The position numbers and the translations under genes are program-made. DNA of 64,000 nt, from positions 1 through 64,000 of the forward strand of contig JAISOV010000024.1 in the NCBI GenBank assembly GCA_031275405.1. The letters are read 5' to 3'. The notes under the pieces are model-generated. The model saw only the letters and a list, made by a program, of their open reading frames with translations. It did no database searches and was not told where the DNA came from. Positions 1 through 6,215 of the stretch are shown here, one piece after another. Every line of letters begins with the position of its first letter. Within the stretch, counting starts at the first letter, position 1. Source of the DNA: Clostridium sp. (GTDB lineage Bacteria > Bacillota > Clostridia > Lachnospirales > Lachnospiraceae).

Positions 1-239
1 TTAGGCGCAGTCGTTTGCAACCGATGAAGGATGTGGCGAAAACGTTGTTGAAATATGAAAAAGAAATACTGGAATATTTCAGGACGAGATTGGCCAACGC
101 CATTGCGGAGGGGATTAACAGCTTGATACAGGCGGGAAAACGCAAAGCGAGAGGATTTCGGACGTTTCGGGGATATTCCACTATGATTTATCTTAACTGT
201 AGCAAATTGCACATGGCTCCGATTGCTTTGTTTGAATAA
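1..239 (+). CDS. ISL3-family transposase, C-terminal end (partial at window edge)
   Basis: The frame is open from the window edge to a stop at 237-239. The last 75 or so residues read like the tail of ISL3-family transposases (PMKDVAKTLLKYEKEILEYF, then NSLIQAGKRKARGFRTF and GYSTMIYL), the region after the last catalytic acidic residue of the DDE domain. The enzyme would catalyse transposition of its own element. The final residues (KLHMAPIALFE) differ from what I expect of the family, so the tail may have drifted. The element end must lie between 240 and 262, because coding sequence of a different gene, cut off at its 5' side, begins at 263. I could not identify the terminal inverted repeat. 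Confidence 0.7.
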   Translation, partial: RRSRLQPMKDVAKTLLKYEKEILEYFRTRLANAIAEGINSLIQAGKRKARGFRTFRGYSTMIYLNCSKLHMAPIALFE

Positions 240-262
240 CTTTTTTCGGTAATAGGAAATGA

Positions 263-904
263 ACCGTACAGGCTGTCGGCCATATTCCTGTTGATGTTAA
301 GCATTTGCAGGTTGATTTCCTGACAGCGTCTGCCCATAAGTTTAACGGTGCGAAAGGCACAGGGTTTGTATACGTTAAATCAGGCTTGACCTTGCCGCAT
401 TTGATATTCGACGGAGGGCAGGAACATGGCTATCGCGCTGGTACTGAAAATGTTGCTGGTATAGTCGCATTAGGAATCGCACTTGATGAAAGCGTCGCTA
501 TGATAGACGCTGAAGCAGAAAGGAAAAATGTCCTTGTTCATAAGACAGTCGCCGGGATCAAAGAAGTAATTCCTGATGTCCACACAAACGGTGAGAATGC
601 TGACCGGCTGCCAGGGACATTAAATATCACTTTGCCAGGAGTTTCGGGCGAGTCCATGATGCACTTACTCGACTTAAAAGACGTGTGTATTTCGACGAGT
701 TCTGCCTGTACTTCGGGAAAAAATGAACCGTCCCATGTATTGGTTGCGATTGGACTCTCCGAGAGCCAGGCAAAATCATCCATACGGATTTCCTACGGAC
801 GGTATAATACAGATGAGGATGTCAACACAATCATTCGAGCCATCTGCACTGCTTACAATAAAATAGCAGCAGGCAGAGGCACACGGCAAGGAGGTATCAA
901 CTGA
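263..904 (+). pseudogene. Cysteine desulfurase (NifS/IscS/DndA-type), 5'-truncated
   Basis: Class V PLP enzymes of this type remove sulfur from cysteine for Fe-S clusters, thiolated tRNA or phosphorothioate DNA. The PLP-lysine motif SAHKFNGAKG and the catalytic cysteine loop SSACTSG are both present. The reading frame already shows family sequence from codon 263 (TVQAVGHIPVDVKHLQVDF), directly after an in-frame stop, and there is no ATG. About 190 N-terminal residues of the usual 380-400 are therefore missing, evidently cut off by the transposase-bearing element to the left. A TTG at 305 could in principle start a protein, but it would lack the fold. The stop overlaps the next start as TGATG, so this was the first gene of an operon with the DUF3990 gene. 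Whether it was an IscS or a DndA cannot be decided. Confidence 0.85.
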
Positions 905-1449
905 TGGGCAACATCATCACGCTATATCACGGCTCCATCTACGAGTTCGATAAAATCGACGTGAACCAAGGCAAGCCATTCAAGGATTTCGGGATTGGAT
1001 TCTATACTTCTCAAGAGGAAAGCCATGCCGTGCGGCTTGCTCTTAGGAACAAGCACATCGAGGAAAGGCGGCTGTCGAAATACGGAAAGCCCAAGACCGT
1101 TACGCCGTGGCTTTATACTTACGAGTTTGACCTACAGGAAATGGATAGACTAAAAGCGAAAGAATTTGCCACTGCCGACCGCGAATGGGTGGAGTTCATT
1201 GTGCAGAATCGCCTCAGCAGCAACCGCGAACACGATTATGATGTTATCGTAGGCCCGACCGCTAACGATAACACCAACGCAACGATTGACCTGTTCATGA
1301 TTGGCACATATGGTGACTCCAAAAGCGACTTCGCAATCAACACTTTCCTGGAGCTTATCCTCCCCGAAGTGTTGCCGAGGCAGATGTATTTCGGCACCGA
1401 CAAAGCCGCAAGCTTGTTGAAGCAGAAAGGCAGGCGAAAAGTATGGTAG
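904..1449 (+). CDS. DUF3990 family protein, ADP-ribosyltransferase-like
   Basis: This 181-residue protein opens with the family signature: LYHGSIYEFDKIDV, then FGIGFYTSQEESHAVRLA. As I recall, DUF3990 is grouped with ADP-ribosyltransferase folds; the H-G near the N-terminus and the G-x-G-F-Y-x-T segment fit NAD-binding parts of such enzymes. These genes commonly sit next to DUF3791 genes, as here, which suggests a toxin-antitoxin-like pair. The start ATG overlaps the stop of the desulfurase remnant (TGATG) and the stop overlaps the next ATG by 7 nt, so all are translationally coupled. The length looks complete. Enzyme activity and target are not shown by the sequence. Confidence 0.75.
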   Translation: MGNIITLYHGSIYEFDKIDVNQGKPFKDFGIGFYTSQEESHAVRLALRNKHIEERRLSKYGKPKTVTPWLYTYEFDLQEMDRLKAKEFATADREWVEFIVQNRLSSNREHDYDVIVGPTANDNTNATIDLFMIGTYGDSKSDFAINTFLELILPEVLPRQMYFGTDKAASLLKQKGRRKVW

Positions 1450-1688
1450 AGTTCAACGAAAGCACAAGCCAAGCCCTCATCGATTTGCATATCGTCAAGC
1501 TGACAGAGACGCTTGCTGAGCGTGAGGGCAAATCCAAAACAGATTGCATCCGCGAGTTCATGGCGAGCAAGACGTATGAGCTGCTGGCGGACCCGGAATC
1601 CTATTTGTGCCTTGAGAGTCCTGCATATATTTTGGATATGCTTGATGCCGAACGTGCCGGCAACTGGGACAGATGGTTGGAGGTGTAA
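1443..1688 (+). CDS. Small acidic protein between DUF3990 and DUF3791 genes, antitoxin-like
   Basis: An 81-residue protein that starts inside the end of the DUF3990 gene (ATGGTAG overlap). I do not recognise a named domain. The central segment ETLAEREGKSKTDCIREFMASKTYELL has the pattern of a short ribbon-helix-helix or helix-turn-helix segment, followed by an acidic helical tail (YILDMLDAERAGNWDRW). Position, size and coupling to a candidate ADP-ribosyltransferase suggest an antitoxin or accessory subunit. That is inference from context. Confidence 0.6.
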   Translation: MVEFNESTSQALIDLHIVKLTETLAEREGKSKTDCIREFMASKTYELLADPESYLCLESPAYILDMLDAERAGNWDRWLEV

Positions 1689-1690
1689 TC

Positions 1691-1966
1691 ATGCCAAAAA
1701 TGAATCTTGACAACACTCTATACTTGCAAGTCAGGCTGGCTCATAAGTACATGAAGCGGCACAATATTTCGATTGAGCAGTTCCGGCAGCAGGATCGGGA
1801 GTATGATATTCTGGGGTTCCTGGAAGAAGGTTACGAGCCGTATCACCTCACCGGAGATGAGGGCGTACTTGACGAAATTGATGCCATTGTTGCGGGGCAG
1901 CAGGCCGCTAAAAGCGGTGCGACAACGCCATCTGCAGGCAGTCAAATATACTGCGGGAAGTATTGA
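1691..1966 (+). CDS. DUF3791 family protein
   Basis: The 91-residue product matches the DUF3791 pattern: a helical N-terminus (LYLQVRLAHKYMKRHNIS), then a central block around YDILGFLEEGYEPYHLTGDEGVLDEIDAIVA. The family is small, helical, cytoplasmic and often encoded beside DUF3990. It starts 2 nt after the preceding stop, with GGAGGTG just upstream. The domain ends near residue 74; the last 17 residues (AAKSGATTPSAG and beyond) look unrelated. The RIT transposon terminus begins 8 nt after the stop, so the natural 3' context of this operon may have been interrupted there. Confidence 0.7.
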   Translation: MPKMNLDNTLYLQVRLAHKYMKRHNISIEQFRQQDREYDILGFLEEGYEPYHLTGDEGVLDEIDAIVAGQQAAKSGATTPSAGSQIYCGKY

Positions 1967-1973
1967 GTTATAA

Positions 1974-2129
1974 GCGAAAAATATTATCCACGGCGGGTTG
2001 CCGATAGGCGTGTAAACGCACGGTTTCGGCGACAGAACCCGTGGATAACTTATGCGGCAATTTCGCGGCTGCGGCGCGAGGGAAATCATCTCTTGCCGCA
2101 AAACCGTGTATAACTCGAAACGTATATCA
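1974..2129 (+). repeat. Left terminal inverted repeat of the RIT element
   Basis: Read in parallel with the reverse complement of 5468-5623, the two 156-nt arms align without gaps and differ at only about 14 positions. The inner end overlaps the stop codon of the third recombinase. The arm contains repeated boxes: TTATCCACG at 1984-1992, its inverse CGTGGATAA at 2040-2048, and a related CGTGTATAAC at 2105-2114. These are likely recombinase-binding half sites. Confidence 0.85.
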
Positions 2130-3182
2130 GCGGAGTCCGTATAACCGCTTCAACGTCTCGTCGTCGGTGACTTTGTAACGCGCCGGATTGACGAAACTTT
2201 TCAGCGGACTGCCGTCCGGGACTGCCGCTTCAATCGCTTTGCGTTTGTGTCCGGTATCGGCGTGGGCGTAGACGAGAGTGGCCTCAAGATTGGCGTGGCC
2301 GAGCCATTGCGAAACGAGCGTCAGGTCCATTCCGCGTTGGTACAGGTGCATCGCCCGGCTATGCCGCCAGAGATGCGGGTACACGTTCGCCGGGACTTTG
2401 CCGCAGATTTCACGAGCCGACGCGCCGTACCGGGACATCAAACCGCGAACAGTCGTCGAGCCCATCGGGTTCTTTCTTCCGTGCAGAATTGTATAAAACA
2501 GGTGCTGCGCGGAGCAGCGCGGTTCGTCTGCGTGAAACACGCCGAGGTAGTTGTTGTAGTGCGCTACGGCCTTCTCGGAGAGCGGCACCCCGCGGCCCTT
2601 GCCGCGCTGTATTGTGACGGTCGGCGTTGCGCCGAGCTTTATGTCGCGCAGGCGGATATCCAAAACCTCGGCAATCCTCGCTCCCGTGCCGTAAAAAATC
2701 AGGAGCAAAAACTGGTCGCGCAGTCCCCTCGCCGTGGTCGTATCGGGTTGCGCGAGAATCGCGGACGCCGCCGCTTCGCTCATATGCGCTATGGCTTCCG
2801 GTTCCGAAGATTTCTTCAACGGCACTTTGAGAATCTCGCCGTGGTGGATTACGGCGGCAGATTCCATTTTAGCGGCATAAGCGTAGAACGCCCTGATACA
2901 CGCGAGGCGGTGGTTTCGTGTTGAAACGATGCTGCCGTCGGCTTCAACGTCGTCAAGATACGCCGCCAGCGTTTTGCGGTCAATCATCTCAAATGTGACG
3001 GCAGAAAGGCCGATATTCTTCTGCGCGACGACATAGTCCAGCAGATTGTCGAGCGCGTACTTGTAGGCGGTAATTGTGTGTTCGCTGCTGTTCTTCTGTT
3101 TCGGGAGATAGACTTTGAAAAAATCGTGGATCAAACCGAACAGCAGCGTATCCTTGACTTCCCCGGACTTCACTCTGCCCAT
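2127..3182 (-). CDS. Tyrosine recombinase, third gene of the RIT trio
   Basis: This 351-residue site-specific recombinase has an N-terminal SAM-like core-binding domain (residues 10-110) and a C-terminal catalytic domain. The active-site set is visible: Arg in GTGARIAEV, Lys in the RGKGRG turn, HLWRHSRA (H-x-x-R), LGHANLEAT, and the nucleophilic Tyr in LVYAHAD. It acts on DNA with its two partner recombinases to excise and insert the element. The start overlaps the end of the middle gene by 13 nt and the stop lies inside the left terminal repeat. All expected residues are present and the length is normal for the family. Confidence 0.88.
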   Translation of the reverse strand: MGRVKSGEVKDTLLFGLIHDFFKVYLPKQKNSSEHTITAYKYALDNLLDYVVAQKNIGLSAVTFEMIDRKTLAAYLDDVEADGSIVSTRNHRLACIRAFYAYAAKMESAAVIHHGEILKVPLKKSSEPEAIAHMSEAAASAILAQPDTTTARGLRDQFLLLIFYGTGARIAEVLDIRLRDIKLGATPTVTIQRGKGRGVPLSEKAVAHYNNYLGVFHADEPRCSAQHLFYTILHGRKNPMGSTTVRGLMSRYGASAREICGKVPANVYPHLWRHSRAMHLYQRGMDLTLVSQWLGHANLEATLVYAHADTGHKRKAIEAAVPDGSPLKSFVNPARYKVTDDETLKRLYGLR

Positions 3183-4123
3183 TTTGTCACCTCCGGCAGT
3201 ATTTCGCCCAGCGCGCTCCAGTCCACGCCCGCAGATTTAACGAGGTTTTCCGGCAGAATGTGAAGGCAGTACGCCGTTTCGGAGAAGTCTTTGTGCCCCA
3301 TATACGCCCGCAAATACGCGAGCTTGTTGTGGAGGTCGGCGCCCTCGTCGAGCCAGCGGCATAATCGCGCGCTCGCGAAGCGATGTCTAAGGCAGTACGT
3401 CACGACATTCGGCAGGTCGGGAACGCCCGGATTCGCGTCCGCCCAACACTTCTTGAACAGCTTGTCCTGCTGTGCCGATGTGTAGCATTCGCCATCGGAG
3501 CGAGGGAAGAAATATTCGCTCTCCGGCAGTCCGCGCTCATTGTACCTGCGGCATAACACGAGCATATCCGGCGACATAACAACGGTTCGGTCTTTCTTCT
3601 TTTTCGTGTTCGTGACGTCAATCTCGCCGTTGATGAGATTCACGTTCTCGCGGAGCAGTCCGCGCCCTTCGTTCGGCCGCAGCCCGCAGGTGTAAATCAG
3701 CCGGAACAGCACGGGCGCGACTACCGCTTCCGTTGACGCTGCCGATTTCGGCAATCTGTCAATCGCGCCGAACAGCGCGGACAGTTCGGCGTCAGTAAAA
3801 ATGTACGCCGTGGAATTATTCTTGACGGGATAAAAACCTTGCGGTAGAATATATGCGGGTTTACCAATCGCGGTCACATACTCCGCAAGACCTCGGATTG
3901 CGGAGGTATCGTTCCCGGAAACGCCGCCCGCGTCCGTGCGTGAATTGAGCCACCCGAACGCCAATTCTTTGGTCAACTCCGCGCAATCAGGGCAGCGTTC
4001 CGCGCAGTAGCTGTCAAATCGCAGGAGCGCGTACCGCAGCGTATTCGGCGACAGCCCGAGCGCGACGCGGTATTCAAGCATCGCGTCTATCGCGGGGGCA
4101 AAGCCGCTAACGAAGTTACTCAT
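3170..4123 (-). CDS. Tyrosine recombinase, second gene of the RIT trio
   Basis: The 317-residue product begins MSNFVSGFAPAI. I chose this ATG because it overlaps the stop of the first recombinase gene as ATGA, typical of translational coupling. Catalytic motifs are Arg in TCGLRPNEG, a lysine-rich turn (TKKKKDR), YCLRHRFASAR, YMGHKDFSET and a Tyr directly after it. A longer frame runs upstream to 4171 but would overlap its neighbour needlessly. Like its partners it should act in the cytoplasm on the 156-bp terminal repeats. Confidence 0.86.
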   Translation of the reverse strand: MSNFVSGFAPAIDAMLEYRVALGLSPNTLRYALLRFDSYCAERCPDCAELTKELAFGWLNSRTDAGGVSGNDTSAIRGLAEYVTAIGKPAYILPQGFYPVKNNSTAYIFTDAELSALFGAIDRLPKSAASTEAVVAPVLFRLIYTCGLRPNEGRGLLRENVNLINGEIDVTNTKKKKDRTVVMSPDMLVLCRRYNERGLPESEYFFPRSDGECYTSAQQDKLFKKCWADANPGVPDLPNVVTYCLRHRFASARLCRWLDEGADLHNKLAYLRAYMGHKDFSETAYCLHILPENLVKSAGVDWSALGEILPEVTKWAE

Positions 4124-5355
4124 TCCTCCGCGCCTCCCGAAAGCTCTGTGCCGGAGAAGCCAAGCGAACACTCCGCAAGATGTTCGCTGTCAAGCGCGAT
4201 GTACTTCTTCATAGAATCAATTTTCTCGTCGCCCATCGTCTGCGCCGCGTCCTCAATCGGAACGCCCGCCGTTATCATATTTCTGCCGAGCGCGCGGCGC
4301 AGGGAATGGAAGCCCATACCGCCAAACGCTTTGCGCGTCAACCCCGCTTTCTTGCGGTAAGTGCCGTAAAGGCATCCGATTGAAACGGCGTCTTTCATTT
4401 CGACATACGGTGGGGCGAGCCGGATAAAAACATTGCCGGAAGTCGTATTCGGGCGGGCGTGGAGAATGTGATCCCTGGCCGCCTCGCCCACGTCCTCCGC
4501 CAGCGGCAACACGTTTGTTTTGCCCGTCTTGCTCTGAACAACGGCTATCTCGCCGTTTGCCCAGTCAATATCCGAGAGCTTCAGATTCTTGACGTCAACG
4601 GCGCGAAGTCCCGTCACCGCTCCTAGCAGAATCATTGCGTAGTTGCGCTTGCCGCTGACTGTACTGCGGTCGATTTGCCGCAGTACCGCGGCTATTTCTT
4701 CCTGCGGAGTTGCCGGGTACAGCTTCGCCTCGTGCGACGATTTCACTGACAGGAGAGAGGCATACGGATTTCCGAGCAGTCCGCGCTCGTGCAGATACGC
4801 GCACAACTTGCGCAGATACAACTGTACGTTGCGTATGCTGCTGCTTGTCATCGACTGTGAACAAGGCACCATATACGCCTGAATCTCCGGCGCGGCAACA
4901 TCGCCAAGCGTGTCGTGATTTTCTTTGACGAGCCAAGCAAAGAGACTTCGCGCCGCCCAAACCACATCGCCGCGCGTGTTTGGGTGGAACGACGCTGAGC
5001 CAAGGTACTCGTCAAGCAGTTGCCCGTAGCAGTCGTTCAGCTTGTACATCGACCCTTTGCGCGGCGTTTCCCAAAGCAGTTTCCCGGTCTCGTGCAACCG
5101 CGTGATTTTTTCGATTCCGTAAATCCGCTGTACATAGAGCCTGCACGAAATCTCACCGCCGTAATACCGCGCTCGGAGTTCCCTGATGTGGTCTGCTGTC
5201 AGGTCTGTGTCAAAGTGCGTTTTGCTTTGCGCTTCGTGCAGCCGTACCAACGGCAGCAGAGAATAGATGTACAGCTGCCACGCCGTGTTTTGAGCGTAAC
5301 CCGCCGCCGTCATCTCGGCGGGCACCCTCATCGCCAGTTCTTGGATGGTTTGCAT
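4120..5355 (-). CDS. Tyrosine recombinase, first gene of the RIT trio
   Basis: The start at 5355 (MQTIQELAMRVPAEM) is preceded by AAGGGGA at 6-nt spacing; an upstream frame to 5556 would run into the terminal repeat and is not credible. The 411-residue protein has a core-binding domain (roughly 100-195) and a catalytic domain with Arg in TGLRAVDVK, Lys in QSKTGK, HSLRRALGR and a Tyr in KKYIALD. The second histidine position of the family appears as Asp (MGDEKID), a substitution that may alter activity. It is the first gene of the leftward trio. Confidence 0.86.
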   Translation of the reverse strand: MQTIQELAMRVPAEMTAAGYAQNTAWQLYIYSLLPLVRLHEAQSKTHFDTDLTADHIRELRARYYGGEISCRLYVQRIYGIEKITRLHETGKLLWETPRKGSMYKLNDCYGQLLDEYLGSASFHPNTRGDVVWAARSLFAWLVKENHDTLGDVAAPEIQAYMVPCSQSMTSSSIRNVQLYLRKLCAYLHERGLLGNPYASLLSVKSSHEAKLYPATPQEEIAAVLRQIDRSTVSGKRNYAMILLGAVTGLRAVDVKNLKLSDIDWANGEIAVVQSKTGKTNVLPLAEDVGEAARDHILHARPNTTSGNVFIRLAPPYVEMKDAVSIGCLYGTYRKKAGLTRKAFGGMGFHSLRRALGRNMITAGVPIEDAAQTMGDEKIDSMKKYIALDSEHLAECSLGFSGTELSGGAEE

Positions 5356-5467
5356 AACAATCCCCTTACAAAACAAAGTCGGAGAACTGCTGCCCCAACC
5401 ATTGCACGGCGGGAACAGTCGCTCTCCGCTCCGACTATCGTAGCACAAAACAGGCGATTTGTACATT

Positions 5468-5623
5468 TGATATACGTTTCGAGTTATACACGGTTTTGCG
5501 GCAAGAGATGATTTCCCTCGCGCCGCAGCCGTGAAATTGCCGTATAAGTTATCCACGGGTTCTGTTGTCGAAAGCGTGCCTTTACACGCCTCTCGGCAGC
5601 TCGCCGTGGATAATATTTTACGC
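5468..5623 (-). repeat. Right terminal inverted repeat of the RIT element
   Basis: Partner of the repeat at 1974-2129, same length, inverted orientation. The innermost block, covering GTATAACTCGAAACGTATATCA on the minus strand, is identical in both ends, while the outer 60 nt carry most differences. The first recombinase gene begins 112 nt inside this end, leaving room for its promoter. Confidence 0.85.
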
Positions 5624-5811
5624 CTATAGCCCCCCTATACTCATCACGTGCTGATTAGGGGGATAATCAGTCGATCTGAGTAATCAGCCGCGCTGACGCA
5701 GGCGCTCAAAGTGGCGCGGGCAGACCGCGAGCGGCGTAATCAGTCCCGCCCGGCAGCCTTCAAGCTGCGCGTGGCGGCAGCGGCTAAGTCAAAACAAATG
5801 GAGGTATGAAC

Positions 5812-6039
5812 ATGAACATTCTTGACTTCACGGCAGAGGAACAGAGCCTCATCGCCATCTATGCGGAGCCGACCCGCCTGACGACCGCCGCCGCCATCGT
5901 ATCGGCCATGCCGGACATGGAAGCGGCATTCAAGGACATCGCCGCAAGCTCGGCGGCCAAGCTCGCCGGGATGACCGACGACGAGTTCGCACAAGCGGCA
6001 TTCGTCACGGATGACGACGAACCCGACGACGCTGCGTAA
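5812..6039 (+). CDS. Transposon-transfer assisting protein-like (TTRAP) small protein
   Basis: A 75-residue acidic protein. MNILDFTAEEQSLIAIY, PDMEAAFKDIAASSAAKL and MTDDEFAQAAF follow the layout of the short TTRAP proteins found in Tn916- and Tn1549-type conjugative elements; the function there is only loosely defined. The ATG at 5812 is preferred over the one at 5806 because GGAGG (5800-5804) is 7 nt from the former and 1 nt from the latter. It is a marker that the whole region sits in the remains of an integrative conjugative element. A terminator follows directly. Confidence 0.7.
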   Translation: MNILDFTAEEQSLIAIYAEPTRLTTAAAIVSAMPDMEAAFKDIAASSAAKLAGMTDDEFAQAAFVTDDDEPDDAA

Positions 6040-6058
6040 GCGGCACCGTCACCAAACG

Positions 6059-6107
6059 CGGGAACGCGGCAAGCCCATAGTGGCTGCCGCGTTCCCGGTC
6101 TTTTTTA
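6059..6107 (+). terminator. Rho-independent terminator after the TTRAP-like gene
   Basis: A stem pairs CGGGAACGCGGC with GCCGCGTTCCCG and is followed by a T6 run, 20 nt after the stop of the small gene. It separates that gene from the convergent helicase operon. Confidence 0.8.
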
Positions 6108-6215
6108 TTGAGCTGGGATTTTAACACTCCGCAATATCTTCTCCACAGTCTTGCCATTCGCAAGCTCGTCCACCAGTTTATCACGCCAAATAAGGTCTCC
6201 AACTTCAAGAACAAA
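6105..6215 (-). other. Short out-of-frame coding remnant downstream of the DEAH helicase
   Basis: In a frame one base off the helicase frame, an open stretch reads FVLEVGDLIWRDKLVDELA and on to a stop at 6105-6107, 36 codons with ordinary protein composition but no start. It could be the end of a former downstream gene, or a C-terminal extension of the helicase lost by frameshift. I do not recognise it. Confidence 0.25.

Larger units (their letters stand above)
1974..5623. mobile_element. RIT-type transposon: three tyrosine recombinases in 156-bp inverted repeats
   Basis: A 3.65-kb element carries only three consecutive, overlapping tyrosine recombinase genes read leftward, bounded by 156-bp imperfect inverted repeats at 1974-2129 and 5468-5623. 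This is the known organisation of Recombinase-In-Trio (RIT) elements and is related to the trio logic of Tn554-like transposons. All three recombinases look full length with their catalytic residues, so the element may still be active. It sits between the DUF3791 gene and a transposon-transfer-associated gene. I see no convincing target-site duplication. Confidence 0.85.

Noticed and set aside
2247-2924. 225-codon plus-strand frame inside the third recombinase gene
   Set aside because: Antisense shadow of a clear recombinase; arginine-rich composition and no family signal.
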